From assembly GCA_015062435.1 (NCBI GenBank), contig SUUR01000019.1, positions 1 through 32,297 of the forward strand: a stretch of 32,297 nt of DNA, given 5' to 3'. Shown here in pieces: positions 1 to 5,925 of this stretch. The position numbers and the translations under genes are program-made. A model generated the notes under the pieces. That model had not been told where the DNA came from. It made no database searches and worked only from the letters and a program-made list of their open reading frames with translations. Every line of letters starts with the position of its first letter. The stretch's first letter is position 1. The stretch is from Alphaproteobacteria bacterium (GTDB lineage: Bacteria; Pseudomonadota; Alphaproteobacteria; RF32; CAG-239).

Positions 1-156
1 CATTTTTATGGGAAATAATGATGAGAAAATACATACCGCAAAGCATGTTAAGGAAAGTGAAAACTTTACCATTTCAAGCATTATCATACCCTTTTATTTT
101 ATCCGAGTATGATAATATCATAATTTTAATTAGGTGTCAACCAGTAATTAAAGACG

Positions 157-198
157 GTGGACGAATTAGGAGTTATGATGATTTGAAAATTCGTCCAC
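157..198. repeat. Perfect 11-bp inverted repeat
   Basis: GTGGACGAATT at 157-167 is matched by its exact reverse complement at 188-198, leaving a 20-nt loop. An outer pair, TGTCAA near 135 and TTGACA near 217, could extend the fold. No T-run follows, so this is not a typical intrinsic terminator. Function unknown. Confidence 0.6.
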
Positions 199-245
199 AT
201 ACTTCAATCATTAATTGACATATTATAAAATATTTTATATATTTG

Positions 246-352
246 AAGTTACAGATGCTGTTTAAGCTTTGTGACCATACAAGCATATATCCTTATATTT
301 TATCCAAATTCTATACTTGTGAAACATCTTAAACAGCATCTCTGTAAACTTG
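246..352. repeat. MITE-like imperfect inverted repeat
   Basis: The left arm (about 246-268, core ATGCTGTTTAAG) pairs with the right arm (about 329-352, core CTTAAACAGCAT); three unpaired bases interrupt roughly 20 pairs. The right arm and its flank (about 309-365) recur in inverted orientation at 29419-29476 with about 85% identity by eye. It is therefore a dispersed element, not a local hairpin. No coding capacity. Confidence 0.6.
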
Positions 353-358
353 AACGAG

Positions 359-381
359 ATACTCCGGTCAAGCCGGAGTAT
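359..381. repeat. REP-like palindrome in the 5' leader of the gene at 399
   Basis: ATACTCCGG and CCGGAGTAT flank the 5-nt loop TCAAG, giving a perfect 9-bp stem. The layout GAGAT-arm-CAAG-arm-TGACA matches that of the repeats at 10566 and 10994, suggesting one family of palindromes with different arms. It ends five bases before the ribosome binding site of the next gene. Confidence 0.6.
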
Positions 382-398
382 GACAAAGGAGCTGAAAG

Positions 399-1136
399 AT
401 GAATCGATTCATATTGATAATGTCCATGATACTTTTATCATCATCATCTTTGGCTCAAGACAGTTGTATGGTGCGTCCATCTTGTGCAGATATGGGATAT
501 ACCAAGTCTGCATCAGATTGTGTGGGTAAAAAAGCCATTAGCTGTCCGTTTGATACAACTGCTTACTATTGTCCGGAAGTCAGTGAGAACTGTGACTTTA
601 GCGAATACCCCTTAACAGAATGTCCGACCGGTGGTAATTGTACCATATTTGAATGTGGAGGAACAACGCAATTTAAATTAGACAGTTGTCAAAGCAATTA
701 TGAAATCAACTCTGATAGCACAACTTGTGTTGCCTGTGATTTCTCAAGCTATCCTTTAGCCTCATGTCCAACCGGTGGTAACTGCTCTAATTACTCATGC
801 GGAGGAACGACTAAATATAAACTTAACAGTTGTAAATCAGGTTATACTAAGAGCGGAAATACTTGTACGGCTTGCAGTTGGGGAGGTTATACTGCATCAT
901 CTTGTCCATATAAAGGAACTTGCTCATCAAAAACTTGTGGCGGAAAAACGCAATACAAAGTTACATCTTGTAGCGGTAACTATTATAAATGCGGTAATGA
1001 TTGCTGTGGATGCTATTGTTGGGACGAAAGTGAATGCTTTGATCTCCATGGTGAATACGGTTATTTATCCGGTTGGAATGAAAATTGTGAATGTTATGAA
1101 TACTGTTGCCATCAAAATGGTGGGTGTATGGCGTAA
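399..1136 (+). CDS. Secreted cysteine-rich repeat protein
   Basis: A 245-aa protein of unknown function, predicted to be exported. Residues 1-19 form a signal peptide (hydrophobic core, cleavage after SLA). Residues 29-52 hold a Cys module, CADMGYTKSASDC followed by CPFD, that is also found at the start of the protein at 31641-32297. Three Cys-rich repeats of about 46 residues follow (65-112, 113-158, 159-204), each built as C-x-(F/W)-x2-Y, CP-x2-G-x-C, CGG-T/K-x2-(F/Y)-K, then a closing Cys cluster. The tail (205-245) is a denser Cys region with CC pairs. The even Cys count per repeat suggests disulphide knots in an extracellular stalk (inference). AAGGAG at 386-391 supports this start. A terminator follows directly, so it is a single-gene unit. 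Confidence 0.85.
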   Translation: MNRFILIMSMILLSSSSLAQDSCMVRPSCADMGYTKSASDCVGKKAISCPFDTTAYYCPEVSENCDFSEYPLTECPTGGNCTIFECGGTTQFKLDSCQSNYEINSDSTTCVACDFSSYPLASCPTGGNCSNYSCGGTTKYKLNSCKSGYTKSGNTCTACSWGGYTASSCPYKGTCSSKTCGGKTQYKVTSCSGNYYKCGNDCCGCYCWDESECFDLHGEYGYLSGWNENCECYEYCCHQNGGCMA

Positions 1137-1144
1137 AAATTAAA

Positions 1145-1165
1145 GGCACCGCTTGGTGCCTTTTT
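1145..1165 (+). terminator. Intrinsic terminator after the Cys-rich protein gene
   Basis: GGCACC and GGTGCC pair around a GCTT loop and are followed by five T. It begins nine bases after the stop codon at 1136. Confidence 0.85.
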
Positions 1166-1182
1166 CTTGTATACAGTTTTGT

Positions 1183-1557
1183 TTACATCAGAAGCGATGA
1201 ACATTGCTCTGACATTTGCGGAGATATAAAAGAATGGGTTTTGCAATATTCGATTTTAAACTTCTTTAAATCAGCATCAAATTCTTTGATGTTGCCACCA
1301 AGTTGCATGTATCTGAATATAGCTACATCAACATAGTGACTGTCTGTTTCATATGGTAGATGATTTTTGATAACGGCGATAGCTTTAGAAGCATTAAACT
1401 TGATAATTACTTCTTGAAAAAAAATGTGCTTGGTATTGATGTCTTCCCCTACTCCTCTAGCATCAAACAAAATACGGAAAACATCTTCTTTATTGACATT
1501 CGGAGCATTTATTCTACTCAAAAAGTCTGAACCTTTATTGGTCTTGGTCTGCATCAT
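1183..1557 (-). CDS. Hypothetical protein (124 aa)
   Basis: I do not recognise this protein. It is soluble and mixed in charge, with no signal peptide or membrane segment. A strong ribosome binding site (AAGGAGG) lies six bases before two consecutive ATG codons, so the start is 1557 or 1554. A CCTC/GAGG pairing could partly fold over this site. A sigma-70-type promoter lies upstream (1588-1618). The C-terminal part (about 85-124) contains Cys at 105 and 118 but no clear metal motif. It converges on the Cys-rich protein gene. Confidence 0.7.
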   Translation of the reverse strand: MMQTKTNKGSDFLSRINAPNVNKEDVFRILFDARGVGEDINTKHIFFQEVIIKFNASKAIAVIKNHLPYETDSHYVDVAIFRYMQLGGNIKEFDADLKKFKIEYCKTHSFISPQMSEQCSSLLM

Positions 1558-1587
1558 AATAACCTCCTTGTATGAGGGCTTCTTTAT

Positions 1588-1618
1588 ATTATATAATATA
1601 GCACATATTAGCTATCAA
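1588..1618 (-). promoter_or_regulatory. Promoter for the 124-aa gene
   Basis: On the minus strand TTGATA (1613-1618) is followed, 17-19 bp on, by TATATA/TATAAT (1588-1595). The spacing is slightly long for the better -10 match. It faces the gene starting at 1557. Confidence 0.45.
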
Positions 1619-1684
1619 AACAATATCTTTTGTAACAAAAATGTAACATTTTTAGCTTGACATCAAATATATCTGTTCTCGAAT

Positions 1685-1749
1685 CTGTCTTGAAAGACAG
1701 AATTATGCTCTTATCTTTATTGTGGTTAATATTTTTAGGAGATAAGCTT
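1685..1749 (+). promoter_or_regulatory. Possible RNA thermometer in the hsp20 leader
   Basis: Two hairpins precede the hsp20 start. The first is CTGTCT/AGACAG around a TGAA loop (1685-1700). In the second, CTTATCTTT (1710-1718) pairs with GGAGATAAG (1738-1746), covering most of the AGGAG ribosome binding site; the two G of the site sit in G-U pairs. Weak U-rich pairing over the binding site of a small heat-shock gene is the hallmark of fourU and ROSE thermometers. A CTTGAC element (1656-1661) upstream could be part of a heat-shock promoter, but no good -10 was found. Confidence 0.5.
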
Positions 1750-2241
1750 ATGAATAATCAATTAACAAACATGGAAAATGAACGAAATATTCCTATACAC
1801 ACTCATCATGGTGATTTGAAAAATATGATGCATCACTTTTGGAATATGTTGGATTTTTCTCATCATCATGAATTAAGTAAAATGGAACCAAAAATTGAAG
1901 TAACAGAAAACAAAAAAAATATTATTGTAACCGCAGAAATGCCAGGTGTTGATGAAAAAAACATGAATGTGGAAATTTCTGCCGACGGGTATCTTACAAT
2001 CTCCGGTGAAAAAAAACATCAAACCGAAGAAAGTAAAGAAGGAAGTTATTTTTCAGAAATATCTTATGGTATGGTCAAGCGCAGTATCCCCTTGCCATGG
2101 GATTTGAAATTTAATCAGGCAAAAGCCGATTATGATGATGGTATTCTTAAAATAACCATTCCAAAATCAGCTGAAGAACAGACTAAAAATAAAAAAATCA
2201 ATATCAATAAAACCAAAAAAAATAAGTCTAATAAAAAATAA
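1750..2241 (+). CDS. Small heat-shock protein, Hsp20/alpha-crystallin family
   Basis: An ATP-independent holdase chaperone that binds unfolding proteins and keeps them refoldable. The start at ATG 1750 follows AGGAG (1737-1741) at eight bases and gives 163 aa. The N-terminal arm (1-45) is rich in His and Met. The alpha-crystallin domain spans about residues 48-142: it opens with PKIEVTENKKNIIVTAEMPG, contains the SISGEKK-type strand (LTISGEKK) and closes with the family motif A-x-Y-x-(D/N)-GIL-x-(I/V)-x-(I/V)-P (AKADYDDGILKITIPK). The tail is very Lys/Asn-rich and lacks a clear IxI oligomer motif beyond ITIP. An open frame extends upstream to 1657, but that part is leader with the hairpins described above. 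It converges on the RNHCP gene four bases away. Confidence 0.93.
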   Translation: MNNQLTNMENERNIPIHTHHGDLKNMMHHFWNMLDFSHHHELSKMEPKIEVTENKKNIIVTAEMPGVDEKNMNVEISADGYLTISGEKKHQTEESKEGSYFSEISYGMVKRSIPLPWDLKFNQAKADYDDGILKITIPKSAEEQTKNKKININKTKKNKSNKK

Positions 2242-2245
2242 GTTT

Positions 2246-2566
2246 TTATGTTGATGTACGTAAACGAATCGTTTTTTGACGAATAATATTGAGAACTGTT
2301 TCAAAATTGTCTTCTGCGGTTATTTTGTTGCGACGAATAAATCCACATTTTTGGCATCTCTGAACGACTATATATCCGCCATCTTTTTGCTCAATATCTA
2401 TTGGTTCCATTAAACCGCCACAGTCAGCCGAACGATCTCCGGGATTGATATCAACATGTTTAGAATATAAGCAATGCGGGCAATGGTTGGTATAGCCGTT
2501 GCCCTTAACTTCTGCACCGCAATGCTCACATTTAAAATCTTCTGTACGACGTGAAAAACGTTTCAT
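2246..2566 (-). CDS. RNHCP-domain zinc protein
   Basis: A 106-aa protein of the RNHCP family, named after a conserved motif; its role is unknown. Three CxxC pairs are visible: CEHC (13-16), CPHC (29-32) and CQKC (71-74), plus CGG at 49-51, a likely zinc-ribbon pair. The stretch NHCPHCLYSKHVD with PGDR after it is the family signature. Such proteins may bind RNA or translation components, but nothing here shows it. ATG follows at the end of an AAATTTGAGAT leader with only a weak binding site. Confidence 0.8.
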   Translation of the reverse strand: MKRFSRRTEDFKCEHCGAEVKGNGYTNHCPHCLYSKHVDINPGDRSADCGGLMEPIDIEQKDGGYIVVQRCQKCGFIRRNKITAEDNFETVLNIIRQKTIRLRTST

Positions 2567-2633
2567 CTCAAATTCCTATATTTTGTTACTTTATAATTGC
2601 TTTGGATAATTTTTACAACAATAAAAAAAACTC

Positions 2634-2661
2634 TTGCAAAATAAATTTATTTGAGTATATT
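2634..2661 (+). promoter_or_regulatory. Promoter of the tRNA-Pro/tRNA-Arg operon
   Basis: TTGCAA (2634-2639) and TATATT (2656-2661) are separated by 16 bp. The expected start point is about 20 bp before tRNA-Pro. The same TTGCAA -35 box recurs at 12672, 14221 and 14923. Confidence 0.65.
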
Positions 2662-2686
2662 TTCTTTTGTTTTAACGCTATGTTTT

Positions 2687-2763
2687 CGGGACTTAGCTCA
2701 GCCTGGTAGAGCGCTTGCTTTGGGAGCAAGATGTCGTAGGTTCGAATCCTATAGTCCCGACCA
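2687..2763 (+). tRNA. tRNA-Pro (anticodon TGG)
   Basis: Cloverleaf with acceptor stem CGGGACT/AGTCCCG, the D arm GCTCAGCCTGGTAGAGC, an anticodon loop TTTGGGA (anticodon TGG), a T arm containing GGTTCGAATCC, and an encoded CCA end. Confidence 0.97.
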
Positions 2764-2789
2764 ATGTTTTTTTAGCAATTTTGCTTTTT

Positions 2790-2866
2790 GGTCTCGTAGC
2801 TCAGCTGGATAGAGCAACAGCCTTCTAAGCTGTGGGTCAGAGGTTCGAATCCTCTCGAGATCGCCA
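2790..2866 (+). tRNA. tRNA-Arg (anticodon TCT)
   Basis: Acceptor stem GGTCTCG/CGAGATC (one G-U pair), anticodon loop CTTCTAA giving TCT, T arm GGTTCGAATCC and an encoded CCA. It lies 26 bp after tRNA-Pro and is probably cotranscribed with it. It reads AGA/AGG codons, which are common in AT-rich genomes. Confidence 0.97.
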
Positions 2867-2871
2867 TTTGC

Positions 2872-2897
2872 AACCCTCACCTATCGGTGAGGGTTTT
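2872..2897 (+). terminator. Terminator of the tRNA operon
   Basis: AACCCTCACC pairs with GGTGAGGGTT around a TATC loop; the T-run is short (four T). Confidence 0.75.
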
Positions 2898-2924
2898 GTG
2901 TGAATTAATATTTTGAGGTATATT

Positions 2925-3527
2925 ATGATTGGAACTTTTGATTTTCAACAATTTGTCAGTGCATTTTTTGTATTGTTTGCTATTATAGATATCACAGGTT
3001 CTATTCCAATATTCATATCTTTAAGAAAAAAACATCGAAAAATCTATGCCGGAAAAGCAACTTTATTATCTCTACTGATGTTTGTAGTGTTCTTCTTTGT
3101 CGGAGAAGCTTTTTTGCAATTGTTTAGTGTTGATATTGCATCTTTTGCAATAGCAGGATCTTTGGTCATATTCATTATGGCTCTGGAAATGATTTTGGAT
3201 ATTCAAATATTTCAAGATCCGGAAGACGCTCCAAAGGATTCAAGTTTCTTCCCTATCGTGTTTCCTTTAATTGCCGGTGCAGGATCTTTAACAACTTTGA
3301 TATCTCTGCGATCTCAATATGACAATATTAATATCGGCTTAGCTGTTTTGGTAAATATGATTATTATTTACACTGTTTTGAAGTTAACAAAAAAAATCGA
3401 ACAATATGTCAGCACAGGTATTTTGTATATGATCCGAAAATTTTTCGGTATCATATTATTGGCAATATCGGTTAAACTATTTACCAGTAACTTAACTTAT
3501 ATGATTGAAACTTATATCAGCAAATAA
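2925..3527 (+). CDS. MarC-family integral membrane protein
   Basis: About 200 aa with six predicted membrane segments, typical in length for the MarC/NAAT family. The first helix carries the family pattern with Asp and Pro (FAIIDITGSIPIF). A second conserved stretch, FPLIAGAGSLTTLI, lies at about residues 120-133. MarC proteins were once linked to multiple antibiotic resistance, but that link was withdrawn; some archaeal relatives carry small neutral amino acids. The substrate here is unknown. ATG at 2925 follows GAGG at six bases, better than the in-frame TTG at 2913. It stands alone and converges on radC. Confidence 0.85.
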   Translation: MIGTFDFQQFVSAFFVLFAIIDITGSIPIFISLRKKHRKIYAGKATLLSLLMFVVFFFVGEAFLQLFSVDIASFAIAGSLVIFIMALEMILDIQIFQDPEDAPKDSSFFPIVFPLIAGAGSLTTLISLRSQYDNINIGLAVLVNMIIIYTVLKLTKKIEQYVSTGILYMIRKFFGIILLAISVKLFTSNLTYMIETYISK

Positions 3528-3531
3528 TTGT

Positions 3532-4239
3532 TTATGAACAACTTTTCAATAAACAATGTTGAGCAAAACTATAATAATCTTTATTGCTGACAACTAAATG
3601 ATCCAACAGTCTGATACCGATAGATTCACAAGCTTCATCTATACGTTCGGTCATTGCCACATCTGACTTTGACGGCTGAACATTTCCTGATGGGTGATTG
3701 TGAACCATTATGATAGCGGAAGCACGGTTGCTCATAGCAGCCTTAATCACTTCTCTGGGATGAATTGCAACGCTGTTTATTGTACCTTTTTGCATGGTTT
3801 CCTGACCGATTACATGTAATTTGCTATCAAGATATATAAGGCGAAACTCCTCAACATCAGAATAACACATACCTGTACGACAATAATCAATAAGCGAATC
3901 TATATTCAGAATTATCGGACCATCTTGAGATTGAAGATTTTGCCAAGATGTGCGTTGTAAGGCTGCATTTATGATTTTTAAGACTGTTACGGTATTTTCT
4001 TTTATACCATCAATGGCACAAAGCTCTTCTTTATTGGCATTGATAACACCGGCAAAACTTCCAAAATCAGATATCAAGGCTTTTGCTAACGGTTTTACAT
4101 CTCTACGAGGTAAAGCTATTGTTAAAACCAACTCCAGCAACTCGTAATCTGCCATATCTCGCCCTTCACTCAACAAAAATCTTTGTCTCAGACGTTCTCT
4201 ATGGCCTAAATAATCTGGTTTGATATTTGATTTTGTCAT
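3532..4239 (-). CDS. radC: RadC-family JAB domain protein
   Basis: A 235-aa RadC homologue. The N-terminal part (20-95) holds helix-hairpin-helix-like sequence (LLELVLTIALPRRDVKPLAK and IDGIKENT). The C-terminal JAB/MPN domain (about 110-232) carries the complete metal site: E131 (VEEF), HNHPSG at 180-185, and D193. Despite its name, a role in DNA repair is not established; the domain is a metalloprotease-like fold. The order sfsA-map-radC is seen in many Alphaproteobacteria. The gene begins 15 bases after map ends, so it is probably cotranscribed with it. Confidence 0.93.
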   Translation of the reverse strand: MTKSNIKPDYLGHRERLRQRFLLSEGRDMADYELLELVLTIALPRRDVKPLAKALISDFGSFAGVINANKEELCAIDGIKENTVTVLKIINAALQRTSWQNLQSQDGPIILNIDSLIDYCRTGMCYSDVEEFRLIYLDSKLHVIGQETMQKGTINSVAIHPREVIKAAMSNRASAIIMVHNHPSGNVQPSKSDVAMTERIDEACESIGIRLLDHLVVSNKDYYSFAQHCLLKSCS

Positions 4240-4254
4240 GTAGTCCCTTGTGTT

Positions 4255-5061
4255 TTATATTTTATATGGTGGTTTATCAAGACCTTTGGGAGAATAGGTA
4301 AATATCTCATAGCCATCTTTGGTAACAGCCAAAGAATGTTCAAATTGGGCTGAAAGAGATTTATCTCTGGTAACGGCTGTCCAACCGTTTTGAAGAATAA
4401 TCCCCTCAGGTTTACCAATATTTATCATCGGTTCAATTGTAAAGAACATTCCCTCTTCCAACAAAACTCCCGTTCCTTTGCGACCGCAATGCATAACATT
4501 GGGTTCATCATGAAAAACTCTTCCTAAACCATGACCGCAAAACATATCAACAACAGAATATCCATACTTATGGGCATATTCTTCTATAACGGCTCCAATA
4601 TCTCCTAATCTGGCACCGGGACGAACAGCATCTATACCTCGCATAAGACACTCGTAAGTAACCTCACAAAGGCGTTTGCCTTTTATCTTGGGAGTACCTG
4701 CATAGTACATTCTGCTGGTATCTCCGTACCAACCGTCTACAATTACCGTTACATCGATATTAACAATATCACCGTCTGCCAATTTGCGTTCATAATCCGG
4801 AATACCATGGCATATTACATGATTAACGGATATACATGTGGATTTGGGGTAACCTCTATACCCTAAACAGGCAGGAACAGCTCCATGACTAATTATAAAA
4901 TTATAGCACAAATCATCAAGTTCTCCGGTTGTTACTCCGACTTGAACATAAGGAGTTATATAATCAAGACATTCTGCTGCCAATTTACCGGCAATTCGCA
5001 TTCCCTCAAAATCTGAGGGATCGTCATGAATAGTTATTCCGTCTTTTCGTTTATAGGCCAC
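4255..5061 (-). CDS. map: Methionine aminopeptidase, type I
   Basis: Removes the initiator methionine from new proteins, using two metal ions. All five metal ligands are visible: Asp in NIDVTVIVDGW, Asp in YGDTS, His in GHGLGRVFHD, Glu in FTIEPM and Glu in QFEHSLAV. The reading frame is open from an ATG at 5097, but I prefer GTG at 5061 (protein begins VAYKRKDG): it follows an AAAGGA binding site, avoids overlap with sfsA and fits the usual length (268 aa). The stretch DFEGMRIAGKLAAE matches the alphaproteobacterial form of the N-terminus. It lies in the middle of sfsA-map-radC. Confidence 0.93.
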   Translation of the reverse strand: MAYKRKDGITIHDDPSDFEGMRIAGKLAAECLDYITPYVQVGVTTGELDDLCYNFIISHGAVPACLGYRGYPKSTCISVNHVICHGIPDYERKLADGDIVNIDVTVIVDGWYGDTSRMYYAGTPKIKGKRLCEVTYECLMRGIDAVRPGARLGDIGAVIEEYAHKYGYSVVDMFCGHGLGRVFHDEPNVMHCGRKGTGVLLEEGMFFTIEPMINIGKPEGIILQNGWTAVTRDKSLSAQFEHSLAVTKDGYEIFTYSPKGLDKPPYKI

Positions 5062-5074
5062 AACAAATCCTTTC

Positions 5075-5770
5075 CTAATATAATATTGGCATAACATTTG
5101 ATATTGTTACACTCATTTTCTTTATATTGCAACTATATCCAACAAAATTTAATCCGTTTTTTGCTTCTTCAAATATTTTTCCGGCAGCTAACGGTGCTTC
5201 ATTCCATATAAAACGAATATTATTACAATCCATTCGAGGAACAATCATAAATACATAAGTCATATATCCTTGCGCTCTAAGATATCGCATGGTTTCCAAC
5301 ATCTCAAGCTCAAAAAAATTTATCTTTCCGGGAAACACCGCATTATCTGCTTGCTTCTTATATATATTGGTTACAAATACAAAACATTTCTCATTGGAAG
5401 AATTGCTAAGCTCAAAATCTATATGAGGTAGCTTATCTTCTGATCCGATTTTGCGACACTCCGTATATTGTGAAAATTCGGTAATTATTCCGCTACGAAA
5501 AGCTTCTTCAAACAAGTTATTGTTATTATTGGGCTTAGCATAAACCATTCCCGTATCCAGTAATACAAACTCTATTTCATAAGGAATATTATATTCCGTA
5601 CTTGTTCTTTTACTGATGTATATACATCTCCCCTCTTGGCACATCTCCGCAATGTCATAACTTGAACAAAAAACAGGAACTATGCTGGCATCGGGAAGTT
5701 TGGCATCTATTATCAGATGATTATATCTCCCGACAACTTGGGCTGAAATCACAGTATCTTTAATAAGCAA
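5075..5770 (-). CDS. sfsA: Divergent SfsA family protein
   Basis: 231 aa, the usual SfsA length. SfsA proteins were named for stimulating sugar fermentation in E. coli; they combine an OB-like N-terminal domain with a nuclease-like C-terminal domain. Family landmarks seen are HIDFE (about 135-139), VFPGKINFFELEMLETM (matching the FPDAVTxRGxKHLxEL stretch) and the closing FVGYSC. The nuclease-like ExK motif, normally (I/V)EVKxV, reads VFVTNI here, so both acidic and Lys residues are lost. The start is TTG at 5770, with a clear GAGGAG nine bases before it and no nearby ATG. Assignment rests on these motifs plus the sfsA-map-radC order. Confidence 0.75.
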   Translation of the reverse strand: MLIKDTVISAQVVGRYNHLIIDAKLPDASIVPVFCSSYDIAEMCQEGRCIYISKRTSTEYNIPYEIEFVLLDTGMVYAKPNNNNNLFEEAFRSGIITEFSQYTECRKIGSEDKLPHIDFELSNSSNEKCFVFVTNIYKKQADNAVFPGKINFFELEMLETMRYLRAQGYMTYVFMIVPRMDCNNIRFIWNEAPLAAGKIFEEAKNGLNFVGYSCNIKKMSVTISNVMPILY

Positions 5771-5800
5771 TGCTTTTATCTCCTCTTGTAGAAATAAAAT

Positions 5801-5829
5801 ATTATATTATTTTATTAATTTGGCAAGAA
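5801..5829 (-). promoter_or_regulatory. Promoter for sfsA-map-radC
   Basis: On the minus strand TTCTTG (5824-5829) and TATAAT (5801-5806) are 17 bp apart, about 30 bp before the sfsA start. The -10 is a perfect match; the -35 is moderate. Confidence 0.5.
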
Positions 5830-5925
5830 TAACTATTGTTTTTTATAAAAAAATTGCTAGACAGAAACTCAACTTTGCTTTATTTATAATAACTTGATAT
5901 TTTAGGACTTTGGGAAGTAAATAAA

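Larger units (their letters stand above)
1..398. other. Intergenic region with small inverted repeats
   Basis: No gene is supported here. A 66-codon open frame at 18-218 has no convincing ribosome binding site and contains a perfect inverted repeat, so it is probably not coding. The region holds three hairpin-forming elements, listed separately (157-198, 246-352, 359-381). The last ends just before the ribosome binding site of the gene at 399. Confidence 0.5.

Noticed and set aside
18..218. 66-codon open frame near the window start
   Set aside because: No ribosome binding site, no recognisable domain, and an 11-bp perfect inverted repeat lies inside it.
775..1143. 122-codon frame overlapping the Cys-rich protein
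   Set aside because: Out-of-frame shadow of the repeats in the real gene; no binding site.
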